From NCBI GenBank assembly GCA_038232655.1, contig JBBSNM010000106.1, forward strand, positions 1 through 7,648: DNA of 7,648 nt. Direction: 5' to 3'. The position numbers and the translations under genes are program-made. The notes under the pieces were generated by a model that worked only from the letters and a program-made list of their open reading frames with translations, was not told where the DNA came from and ran no database searches. Source of the stretch: JACCVL01 sp038232655 (GTDB lineage Bacteria > Actinomycetota > Actinomycetes > Propionibacteriales > Nocardioidaceae). This document shows, piece after piece, positions 1 to 4,781 of this stretch. Numbering within the stretch: the first letter of the stretch is position 1; every line of letters begins with the position of its first letter.

Positions 1-105
1 CTGCTTGAGCAGGCCAACGTCAAGAACTACGACGGCTCGTGGACCGAGTACGGCTCGCTGGTCGGCGTGCCGGTCGCGATCGGCGACGAGCCGGGTGCCG
101 CCTGA
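1..105 (+). CDS. Thiosulfate sulfurtransferase (rhodanese family), C-terminal end only
   Basis: This is the last 34 codons of a gene entering from the left edge, ending in TGA at 103-105. The visible protein contains NVKNYDGSWTEYGSLVGVPV. The YDGSWTEYG/W block near the C-terminus is typical of two-domain thiosulfate/3-mercaptopyruvate sulfurtransferases (CysA2/CysA3/SseA type), which move sulfane sulfur from thiosulfate or mercaptopyruvate to an acceptor through a catalytic cysteine. That cysteine and both rhodanese domains lie outside the window, so activity cannot be judged. The stop overlaps the start of the next gene by one base (TGATG), and that gene is the usual partner, sseC; the same pairing occurs in mycobacteria (cysA2–sseC2, cysA3–sseC1). 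Which paralogue this is cannot be decided from the fragment. Confidence 0.85.
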   Translation: MLEQANVKNYDGSWTEYGSLVGVPVAIGDEPGAA

Positions 106-410
106 TGTGCGGCGCAACCACCGACGGACCGTCGCTCGACGGGGTCGACCTCAAGCAGCAGGCGGTCATCCAGGGCGTCGTCACCCGGGCCGGCGAGCCG
201 GTCGGCGGGGCGTACGTGCGGCTGCTCGACCGCACCGGTGAGTTCACCGCCGAGGTGCCGACGTCGGCGACCGGGCAGTTCCGCTTCTTCGCCGGCGAGG
301 GCGAGTGGACCGTACGCGTGCTGGCGCCGCAGGCCGCGCCGGCCGACCGGGTGGTCGCGGCGCGCATCGGTGGCGTCGCTGAGGTCGACCTGGCCCTCGA
401 CCCCGCCTGA
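105..410 (+). CDS. sseC: SseC-like protein, DUF1416
   Basis: This 101-residue protein matches my memory of mycobacterial SseC1/SseC2: an N-terminal MCG (Cys2), then EPVGGAYVRLLD (residues 31-42), EFTAEV (46-51) and SATGQFRFFA (54-63), and a short beta-rich end. The pattern resembles a small CnaB/carboxypeptidase-regulatory-like beta sandwich. The family is almost always encoded directly after a thiosulfate sulfurtransferase, as here. A role in sulfur transfer is inferred from that partnership and from the conserved Cys2; no biochemical function is established to my knowledge. The ATG at 105 overlaps the upstream TGA, so translation is probably coupled. The same frame stays open upstream to 39, but that part lies inside the sulfurtransferase gene and is rejected. 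The stop codon sits inside a hairpin shared with the convergent cupin gene. Confidence 0.88.
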   Translation: MCGATTDGPSLDGVDLKQQAVIQGVVTRAGEPVGGAYVRLLDRTGEFTAEVPTSATGQFRFFAGEGEWTVRVLAPQAAPADRVVAARIGGVAEVDLALDPA

Positions 411-433
411 CCCCAAGCGGCCGGCGGGGTCAG
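399..433. terminator. Hairpin between convergent sseC and cupin genes, candidate bidirectional terminator
   Basis: Two competing perfect stems share the right arm: GACCCCGCC (399-407) with GGCGGGGTC (423-431), and CTGACCCC (407-414) with GGGGTCAG (426-433). The stop codons of both convergent genes (408-410 plus, 430-432 minus) lie in the arms. No T-tract follows on either strand, so this would be an actinobacterial-type U-less terminator at best. Termination activity is inferred, not shown. Confidence 0.5.
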
Positions 434-804
434 ACCCGACCGAAGTCGTCGTCGAAGCGTTCGATGTCGTCCTCGCCGAGATAGTCGCCCCGGCCGACCT
501 CGACGATCACCACATCGGTGTCGCCGTGGTTGGCCAGCCGGTGCCGCTCGCCGACCGCGATGTCGATGCTGTTGCCGGCAGGCAGGTCCACCTCGGCGGG
601 TCCGACGGTCGCCGTCGCCACCCCGTGGACGACGTACCAGTGCTCGCTGCGCCGCCGGTGCACCTGCAGCGACAGCCGCCGCCTCGGCCGCACCTCCAGC
701 CGCTTGACCTGGAACCCGTCGCCGTTGTCGATGACGGTGATGCGCCCCCAGGGGCGGTCGTCGGACGGCGCCACGGCTGGCGGCTCGGCGGGGGGTGCAG
801 GCAC
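430..804 (-). CDS. Single-domain cupin, type II mannose-6-phosphate isomerase-like
   Basis: This 124-residue protein resembles the C-terminal cupin domain of bifunctional mannose-1-phosphate guanylyltransferase/mannose-6-phosphate isomerase. Visible blocks are DRPWGRITVIDNGDGFQVKR (16-35), LSLQVHRRRSEHWYVVHG (44-61), GERHRLANHG (85-94) and the family signature GDYLGEDDIERFDDDFGR (106-123). The family isomerises fructose-6-P and mannose-6-P using a metal held by cupin His/Glu residues. Candidates here are His49, Glu54 and His88; the second His of a classical HxH is Arg51, so metal binding or catalysis may differ. The guanylyltransferase domain is absent, as in many stand-alone homologues. The start is GTG at 804-802. 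No Shine-Dalgarno is visible, but TACAGT lies 6 nt upstream, fitting a leaderless transcript. It is last in a minus-strand set with dtd and the LCP gene, 42 nt after the latter. A GDP-mannose supply role is plausible, but a regulatory or other sugar-binding cupin cannot be excluded. Confidence 0.8.
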   Translation of the reverse strand: MPAPPAEPPAVAPSDDRPWGRITVIDNGDGFQVKRLEVRPRRRLSLQVHRRRSEHWYVVHGVATATVGPAEVDLPAGNSIDIAVGERHRLANHGDTDVVIVEVGRGDYLGEDDIERFDDDFGRV

Positions 805-810
805 GAGGCG

Positions 811-816
811 ACTGTA
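811..816 (-). promoter_or_regulatory. Putative -10 box (TACAGT) for a leaderless cupin mRNA
   Basis: On the minus strand TACAGT fits TANNNT and is followed by six bases (CGCCTC), then the GTG start, so the first base transcribed would be the G of GTG. No recognisable -35 was found. The site lies between the LCP stop and the cupin start, so the cupin could be transcribed separately as well as from upstream. Confidence 0.45.
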
Positions 817-846
817 GCCGGGCAGCGGGCAGCGGCCCGGCGGCGG

Positions 847-2037
847 TCAGCTGACCTTCCTGGCCCTCTCGAGCTTGCCGGACTCGTCGCCGAACCGGCG
901 GAGGTACTTGCGCAGCTTCTCGTCCCTGACCGCGTCCCACAGCGCGGCCGACTGCTTGGGGTCGAGCCGGACGATGCTCGCGCCCGCGTCGGTCTCGCCG
1001 TACCTGCCGAGCGGGGCGGTCACGAAGGCGACGTCATCGCTGTCGAGGCCGCGCAGCGACAGGGCCAGGCCACGGATCTTGCCCGGGGTGAGCGCGTCGT
1101 CGACGTAGAGGTTGTCGACGATCGCCTTGAGCATGTTGGCGAACGTGATCGGGTCGCTGAAGACACCCTGCTCGAGCATCTTCTCCATCATCGCGCGCAG
1201 GAAGTTCTGCTGGCGGGCGATGCGGTCGAAGTCGCCGTTCTCGAGCCCGTAGCGGGTGCGCACGTAGGCCAGCGCCCGGCTCCCCTCGAGCGTCTCGTAT
1301 CCCCGCTCCCACTGGACGCCCTGGCTGTCGTCGTTGATCGCCTTGGGGATGAACACCTCCACCCCACCCAGCGCGGTGGAGATGTCCTTGAACCCGGTCC
1401 AGTCGACGATGGCCAGGTGGTCCATGCGCAGGTCGGTGAGGTTCTCGATGGTCGAGACGTAGCCGGTCGGGCCGTAGCGTGAGAACGCCGCGTTGATCTT
1501 GTCCTTGCCCTGCGGCTCGCCCTGCTCGTCGTAGATCGTGACGTAGGAGTCGCGCGGGATCGAGATGAGGTACGCCCGCTGCCGGCTGGCGGGGATGTGC
1601 ATGATCATGATCGTGTCGCTGCGCAACTTGCCCGGATCCCACTCGGGGGCGGCCAGGGCCTCGCCGGTGTCCACGTTGTCGCCGTCGTTTTCGCCGTTGT
1701 CGGCGCCGCCGAGCAGGATGTTGATCGCCTGGCCGTCCTCGTCCTCACCCTCCGCGCTGGCCACGTTGCCCACCGCGATCCGGGGGCGCGAATCCTCGTC
1801 GAGGGTCTGGCTCGGCCCGACGAAGCTCTGCGGTTCGATCAGACCGTTCAGGTAGTACAGCCAGCCGCCCGCCGCCAGCGCGAGCACCAGGACCACGCTG
1901 ACGAGTGCGGTCCACCACTTGTGCCGGACGACGAACGGGCGCCGTCCGCCCGAGCCGGTGCCGGCCGTCGCCCGAGAGCCGGACCCCGAGGCGGGCGATC
2001 CCGCACCGGGGCCGGACGGCGGCGTGTCGGCGGTCAT
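847..2037 (-). CDS. LytR-CpsA-Psr (LCP) family cell-wall glycan ligase
   Basis: This 396-residue membrane-anchored protein has a Ser/Gly/Pro-rich cytoplasmic N-terminus (1-35), positive charges before one transmembrane helix (about 43-62), an acidic linker (about 95-125) and an extracytoplasmic LCP domain. LCP landmarks are INILLGGAD (105-113), RSDTIMIMHI (139-148), ISIPRDSYV (158-166), KINAAFSRYGP (180-190), ALGGVEVFIP (222-231) and YVRTRYGLENGDFDRIARQQ (258-277). The Arg and Asp residues in these blocks bind the lipid pyrophosphate and metal in solved LCP structures. The family transfers polyprenyl-pyrophosphate-linked glycans (teichoic acids, arabinogalactan, capsule) onto peptidoglycan outside the membrane. 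The usual LLLGSD block reads LLGGAD here, followed by an Asp/Glu/Asn-rich insert. ATG at 2037 is preceded by GAAGGAG, a clear ribosome site. There is no LytR_C domain. The exact glycan is unknown; dtd lies 98 nt upstream and the cupin 42 nt downstream. Confidence 0.93.
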   Translation of the reverse strand: MTADTPPSGPGAGSPASGSGSRATAGTGSGGRRPFVVRHKWWTALVSVVLVLALAAGGWLYYLNGLIEPQSFVGPSQTLDEDSRPRIAVGNVASAEGEDEDGQAINILLGGADNGENDGDNVDTGEALAAPEWDPGKLRSDTIMIMHIPASRQRAYLISIPRDSYVTIYDEQGEPQGKDKINAAFSRYGPTGYVSTIENLTDLRMDHLAIVDWTGFKDISTALGGVEVFIPKAINDDSQGVQWERGYETLEGSRALAYVRTRYGLENGDFDRIARQQNFLRAMMEKMLEQGVFSDPITFANMLKAIVDNLYVDDALTPGKIRGLALSLRGLDSDDVAFVTAPLGRYGETDAGASIVRLDPKQSAALWDAVRDEKLRKYLRRFGDESGKLERARKVS

Positions 2038-2058
2038 GGGGCTCCTTCGATCGGTGCC

Positions 2059-2064
2059 ATTGTG
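2059..2064 (-). promoter_or_regulatory. Weak -10-like hexamer (CACAAT) upstream of the LCP gene
   Basis: On the minus strand CACAAT lies 21 nt before the ATG, leaving about 15 nt of leader that would include GAAGGAG. It departs from TANNNT at the first base and has no clear -35. It would give the LCP gene its own promoter within the 98-nt gap after dtd; read-through from dtd is equally possible. Confidence 0.25.
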
Positions 2065-2135
2065 CGCGAACCAGGGCGCCCACGGCCACTCGGACGACGA
2101 ACGGCGACTCGTCGAAGTTCCGGTCCGGGGGACGC

Positions 2136-2561
2136 TCAGCGTTCGAGCAGCATCGTGACCGGGCCGTCGTTGACCAGCTCGATGGCCATGTCGGCGCCGA
2201 ACGTGCCGCGCGCGACGCCGGCGCCGACCGCCTCCAAGGTGGCGCAGAACCGGTCGTACAGTGGGGCGGCCACGGGCCCGGGCGCGGCCGCCGCCCAGGT
2301 GGGTCGGCGGCCCTTGCGGGCATCACCGTAGAGGGTGAACTGGCTGACCACCAAGAGCGGCGCGTCGATGTCGGAGCAGGACTGCTCACCGCGCAGGATG
2401 CGCAGCCCCCACACCTTGCGCGCCAGGTCGTCGGCCTGTCGGGCTGTGTCTTCGTGGGTGATGCCCAGCAGTACGACCAGGCCGGGACGGTCGATCGACC
2501 CGACCACCTCGCCGCCCACCCGTACGCGGGCTGACGTCACCCGCTGCACCACGGCTCGCAC
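2136..2561 (-). CDS. dtd: D-aminoacyl-tRNA deacylase
   Basis: This 141-residue protein has the full signature of the bacterial/eukaryotic DTD fold: MRAVVQRVTSARVRVGG at the start, VVSQFTLYGDARKGRRPTW (71-89, containing the SQxT active-site motif), and NDGPVTMLLE near the end (131-140, containing the Gly-cisPro motif that excludes L-amino acids). The enzyme hydrolyses D-aminoacyl-tRNA, and also mischarged Gly-tRNAAla, in the cytoplasm. Length is slightly short but normal. The chosen start is GTG at 2561-2559, because it gives the conserved MRAVVQRV N-terminus. The frame stays open to 3332, but that upstream part runs antisense through the neighbouring BKACE gene and is rejected. No Shine-Dalgarno is seen; CAGACT lies 7 nt upstream. 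It is divergent from the BKACE gene, with only 27 nt between start codons. Confidence 0.95.
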   Translation of the reverse strand: MRAVVQRVTSARVRVGGEVVGSIDRPGLVVLLGITHEDTARQADDLARKVWGLRILRGEQSCSDIDAPLLVVSQFTLYGDARKGRRPTWAAAAPGPVAAPLYDRFCATLEAVGAGVARGTFGADMAIELVNDGPVTMLLER

Positions 2562-2568
2562 CCGGCGG

Positions 2569-2581
2569 AGTCTGGCAGGCT
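2569..2581. promoter_or_regulatory. Overlapping divergent -10-like boxes for dtd and the BKACE gene
   Basis: The 27 nt between the two start codons hold CAGACT on the minus strand (2574-2569), 7 nt before the dtd GTG, and CAGGCT on the plus strand (2576-2581), 7 nt before the BKACE ATG. Neither gene has a visible Shine-Dalgarno. Both boxes differ from TANNNT at the first base and no good -35 is seen, so each would be a modest promoter. If used, both mRNAs are leaderless and the two polymerase sites cannot be occupied together. Confidence 0.35.
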
Positions 2582-2588
2582 GCCGCGC

Positions 2589-3446
2589 ATGACCGCTGCA
2601 CCACCGCCGCCACCGGGCACGCTGATCACCGTCGCACCGACCGGTGCCGAAGCCGCCAAGGCCGACGTCCCCGCGTTGCCGACGACCCTCGCCGAGCTGG
2701 TCGAGACCGCTGTCGGCTGCGAGCGGGCCGGCGCAGCGATGGTGCACGTGCACATCCGCGACGACGAGCATCGGCCGACGCTGGATCGCCAGCGCCTGGC
2801 CGACACCGTGGCCGCCCTGCGCGAGCGCACCGACCTGGTCGTGCAGCTGTCCACCGGCGGGTCGGTCGAGGACCCCTTCGACGACCGGCTGCGGGTGCTC
2901 GACGCCCGCCCGGACTCGTGCTCGCTGACGATGGGCACGGTCAACTTCGGCGACGCGGTGTTCCTCAACCCCTGGCCGTTCGTCGTCGACCTGTACCAGG
3001 CCAGCCAGGCCGCCGAGGTGGTCCCCGAGTTCGAGCTGTTCGACCTCGGCCACGTCGCCGCGCTGCACCGGCTGCTCGACGGCCACGGGCTGCCATCCGG
3101 CGGGCGGGTGCACTGCGACCTGGTGATGGGGGTGCCGGGCGGCATGCCCGGCACCACCGCGGCGCTGGTCGCCGCCGTCGCCGCACTGCCCTCGCAGACC
3201 ACCTCGTGGAGCGCGACCGGCATCGGCCGCAGCACGCTGCCGGTCGCGCTGGCGGCGCTCAGCGCCGGCGGGCACCTGCGGGTGGGCATGGAGGACACCG
3301 TGACGTTCGCCCGCGGTCGGCCGGTGCAGCACAACGCCGAGCTCGTCGAGCGCGCCGTCCGGCTGGCCGACGTAGCGCAGCGCCCGGCGATGGGTCCCAC
3401 CGCGGCCCGTGACCTGCTGCAGGTGCGCCCGGTCGCGGCTCGTTAG
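2589..3446 (+). CDS. BKACE family (DUF849) beta-keto acid cleavage enzyme
   Basis: This 285-residue protein is full length for the family, which condenses a beta-keto acid with acetyl-CoA to give acetoacetate and a new acyl-CoA (type case: Kce, 3-keto-5-aminohexanoate cleavage enzyme of lysine fermentation). Visible features are VAPTGA (15-20), AGAAMVHVHIRD (47-58, supplying the Zn ligands His53 and His55), VQLSTGG (85-91), TMGTVNFGDAVFLNP (114-128), PEFELFDLGH (146-155) and RVGMEDT (231-237). Arg231, Glu235 and Asp236 line up with the catalytic Arg, third Zn ligand and Asp of Kce. The catalytic set looks intact. The substrate cannot be read from the sequence because BKACE subfamilies act on many keto acids, and no pathway partner is adjacent. 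The ATG at 2589 has no Shine-Dalgarno, and a -10-like box lies 7 nt upstream. The stop TAG forms part of the next promoter. Confidence 0.9.
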   Translation: MTAAPPPPPGTLITVAPTGAEAAKADVPALPTTLAELVETAVGCERAGAAMVHVHIRDDEHRPTLDRQRLADTVAALRERTDLVVQLSTGGSVEDPFDDRLRVLDARPDSCSLTMGTVNFGDAVFLNPWPFVVDLYQASQAAEVVPEFELFDLGHVAALHRLLDGHGLPSGGRVHCDLVMGVPGGMPGTTAALVAAVAALPSQTTSWSATGIGRSTLPVALAALSAGGHLRVGMEDTVTFARGRPVQHNAELVERAVRLADVAQRPAMGPTAARDLLQVRPVAAR

Positions 3447-3449
3447 GAT
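3444..3449 (+). promoter_or_regulatory. -10 box (TAGGAT) for a leaderless small gene
   Basis: TAGGAT is a perfect TANNNT hexamer whose first three bases are the stop codon of the BKACE gene. Six bases (CGCGCC) separate it from GTG at 3456, which puts the expected transcription start on the start codon. No convincing -35 was seen. It would drive the 32-residue gene and probably the nitrobindin gene 11 nt further on. Confidence 0.5.
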
Positions 3450-3455
3450 CGCGCC

Positions 3456-3554
3456 GTGCTCGCAGCCTCGCTGATCGCCCTGCTCGTCGTGACCGGGCTC
3501 GCCACCGAGGTGTCGACGATCGTGCTCGACAACTCGTTCGCGGGCCAGAGCTGA
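3456..3554 (+). CDS. Small hydrophobic protein of 32 residues, unrecognised
   Basis: The reading frame GTG...TGA encodes 32 residues beginning MLAASLIALLVVTGLA and ending in DNSFAGQS. Support for coding: 31 of 32 sense codons end in G or C, there are no rare codons, and a TAGGAT -10 box lies 6 nt before the GTG. The frame also fills the gap between the BKACE stop and the nitrobindin start almost exactly (11 nt left). Residues 2-15 are strongly hydrophobic with no charge, followed by a second apolar stretch interrupted by one Glu, so a single membrane segment or membrane-associated peptide is likely. I do not recognise the family. It may be a membrane miniprotein or a leader peptide that couples translation to the nitrobindin gene. 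No Shine-Dalgarno is present, as expected for a leaderless message. Confidence 0.6.
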   Translation: MLAASLIALLVVTGLATEVSTIVLDNSFAGQS

Positions 3555-3565
3555 GCGTCCCGGCG

Positions 3566-4336
3566 ATGCCCTTCGAAATCCCGTCCGACCTGCACCCCGA
3601 CCTGCTCCCGTACGCCTGGCTGGTCGGGCAGTGGCAGGGCTCAGGGCACGGCGACTACCCCAGCATCGAGAAGTTCTCCTTCGGCCAGGAGGTCGCCTTC
3701 GCCCACGACGGCCGGCCGTTCCTGCACTACTTCAGCCGGACGTGGCTGGTCGACGACGAGGGCAACACGCTGCGGCCGGCGGCGCTCGAGACGGGGTTCC
3801 TGCGGGCGCGACCCGACTCGGAGTGCGAGCTGGTGCTCGCGCACCCGACCGGCTTCGCCGAGGTCTGGTACGGCCAGGTCGACGGCGCGAAGATCGAGCT
3901 CACCACCGACGTCATCGCGCGCACCCAGTCGGCCAAGGAGGTGACCGCGGGGAGTCGGCTGTACGGCCTGGTCGACGGCGACCTGATGTGGGCCTACGAC
4001 ATGGCCGCCGAGGGGCATCCGCTGCAGCCGCTCCTGTGCGGGCGGCTGGTCCGCGAGACCCCCGCCGCCGGCGCCGCCCACCCCGGACCCCACCCCTCGG
4101 CCGACCCAGCCGCCCCGCCCGACCCAGCCCCACCGCCCGACCCAGCCCCACCGCCCATCCCAGGCGCCCATCCGCGCATTTCGTACTCGACTTTCGGTTC
4201 GAAATGCGCGGATCGCGAGCAGAGGGGTGGCGATGCCAACTTGTCACCGCCACGTCGCGTTAGAGCGCCACGTGGCAGTGACAACTTCGCCCGACGGTCA
4301 GTGCCTAGACTCAGGTGTTGTGGCGAGCAGAGCTGA
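3566..4336 (+). CDS. Nitrobindin-like FABP-family protein (DUF1794) with an unusual C-terminal extension
   Basis: This 256-residue protein has nitrobindin features in residues 1-164: LVGQWQGSGHGDYPSIEKF (19-37, containing the GxWxGxG signature), FLHYFSRTWL (52-61), ETGFLRARP (75-83), VWYGQVDGAKIELTTD (100-115) and LMWAYDMAAEGHPLQPLLCGRL (140-161). Nitrobindins are ten-stranded cytoplasmic beta-barrels that bind ferric haem and can detoxify NO or peroxynitrite. Typical bacterial members end about here (160-170 residues). The proximal His in the family's PLQPH motif reads Leu156 here; His151 is nearby. The frame continues for about 90 residues: a Pro/Ala repeat (DPAPPP units), then a tail with untypical codons crossing a hairpin and overlapping the nur start by 17 nt. 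The tail may be non-functional read-through after loss of the ancestral stop. ATG 3566 follows the 32-residue gene by 11 nt with no clear Shine-Dalgarno, suggesting coupling. Confidence 0.82.
   Translation: MPFEIPSDLHPDLLPYAWLVGQWQGSGHGDYPSIEKFSFGQEVAFAHDGRPFLHYFSRTWLVDDEGNTLRPAALETGFLRARPDSECELVLAHPTGFAEVWYGQVDGAKIELTTDVIARTQSAKEVTAGSRLYGLVDGDLMWAYDMAAEGHPLQPLLCGRLVRETPAAGAAHPGPHPSADPAAPPDPAPPPDPAPPPIPGAHPRISYSTFGSKCADREQRGGDANLSPPRRVRAPRGSDNFARRSVPRLRCCGEQS
4113..4161. repeat. 18-bp tandem repeat, C-rich on plus and G-quadruplex-prone on minus
   Basis: Two exact copies of CCGCCCGACCCAGCCCCA (4115-4132 and 4133-4150) are followed by a partial third copy (4151-4156) and preceded by a degenerate one from about 4101. 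Nine runs of three or four C occur between 4113 and 4161, separated by 1-4 nt, so the minus strand has nine G-runs in a classical G-quadruplex pattern. In frame the repeat adds DPAPPP units to the nitrobindin-like protein. Confidence 0.8.
4170..4213. repeat. Long perfect hairpin upstream of nur
   Basis: ATCCGCGCATTTCG (4170-4183) pairs perfectly with CGAAATGCGCGGAT (4200-4213) around a 16-nt loop. The AAATGC core makes it richer in A/T than the surroundings. No T-tract follows. It lies within the C-terminal extension of the nitrobindin reading frame, about 105 nt before the nur start. It could be a factor-independent terminator for the upstream genes, a dispersed palindromic element, or a regulatory RNA structure; the sequence alone does not decide. 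Confidence 0.75.
4238..4287. promoter_or_regulatory. Imperfect inverted repeat next to the nur promoter, candidate operator
   Basis: AACTTGTCACCGCCACGT (4238-4255) and ACGTGGCAGTGACAACTT (4270-4287) match as inverted copies at 16 of 18 positions, with a 14-nt spacer. The right arm contains the palindrome GCCACGTGGC (4267-4276) and ends about 18 nt before the TAGACT box, over the expected -35 region of nur. This suits an operator, perhaps autoregulatory. It does not resemble the known Nur box (TTGCAA half-sites). It could also form an 18-bp RNA stem if transcribed from upstream. Confidence 0.5.
4306..4311 (+). promoter_or_regulatory. Putative -10 box (TAGACT) of nur
   Basis: TAGACT fits TANNNT and lies 8 nt before the GTG chosen as the nur start, implying a leader of only one or two bases. 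No clear -35 is present at the usual spacing; the inverted repeat's right arm occupies that region. The box is inside the nitrobindin reading frame's tail. Confidence 0.45.
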
Positions 4337-4781
4337 GGGCAGGACCGCCCCCGACTGGCGGGTCGAGCTGCGCGCTCGCGGGTTGCGGCTGACCCCCCAG
4401 CGTGAACTGGTGCTGGACGCGGTTCGCAGCCTCGGGCACGCCACGCCCGACCAGGTGCTCGCCCAGGTGCAGCAGACGGCGATCGGCATCAACGCCTCGA
4501 CCGTGTACCGCACGCTCGACCTGCTCGAGGAGCTTGACCTGGTGCGCCACACCCACCTGGGGCACGGCGCGCCCACCTACCACTTCGGCGGCTCGGCCGA
4601 CCACTTCCACACCGTCTGCCGCGAGTGCGGCAAGGTCACCGAGGTGCCCACCGTCACGGCGCGGGCGTTCGCGGAACAGTTGGCCACCGACCAGGCGTTC
4701 GAGACTGACATGGGACACCTGACGGTCTTCGGCCGCTGCGGCGACTGCGCCCCGGCTCGTACGCCCGGAGGTGGGCCGTGA
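4320..4781 (+). CDS. nur: Nur-type nickel-responsive Fur family repressor
   Basis: This 153-residue protein closely resembles Streptomyces coelicolor Nur. It has a winged-helix DNA-binding half (LRARGLRLTPQRELVLDAV, 17-35; NASTVYRTLDLLEELDLV, 58-75), then HTHLGHGAPTYHF (77-89), ADHFHTVCREC (93-103) and FETDMGHLTVFGRCGDC (127-143). Two CxxC pairs (100/103, 140/143) suit the structural zinc site. By alignment with remembered Nur numbering, the nickel-site histidines His70, His72 and His126 are His77, His79 and His133 here. Of the second metal site (His33, 86, 88, 90), His40, His95 and His97 remain but the His86 position is Ala93. Nur represses nickel uptake and Fe-superoxide dismutase genes with nickel; none are in this window. 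GTG at 4320 is chosen for homology and the TAGACT box; the frame is open to 4227 but uses rare codons there. Its end overlaps ygfZ by four bases. Confidence 0.85.
   Translation: MASRAEGRTAPDWRVELRARGLRLTPQRELVLDAVRSLGHATPDQVLAQVQQTAIGINASTVYRTLDLLEELDLVRHTHLGHGAPTYHFGGSADHFHTVCRECGKVTEVPTVTARAFAEQLATDQAFETDMGHLTVFGRCGDCAPARTPGGGP

Noticed and set aside
845..856. Perfect 12-bp palindrome GGTCAGCTGACC at the LCP stop codon
   Set aside because: It has no loop, so it is not a good hairpin, and palindromes of this length around a TGA can arise by chance; no further evidence of an operator.
238..1482. Long plus-strand open frame across the cupin and LCP genes
   Set aside because: High-GC shadow of two well-recognised minus-strand genes; its sequence matches no family.
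2562..3332. Upstream extension of the dtd frame to give a protein of about 398 residues
   Set aside because: It runs antisense through the clear BKACE gene, and the conserved DTD N-terminus starts at GTG 2561.
4113..4161. CRISPR-like array
   Set aside because: The repeat unit is 18 bp, directly tandem without spacers and low complexity; it is a minisatellite.
4227..4319. N-terminal extension of nur from GTG 4227 or ATG 4233, with a GAGGGG ribosome-site-like sequence and a His/Cys-rich segment
   Set aside because: The segment uses codons rare in this window (TTA, CTA, ACA, TGT), contains the inverted repeat and the TAGACT box, and has no counterpart in Nur as I recall it. GTG 4320 is preferred.
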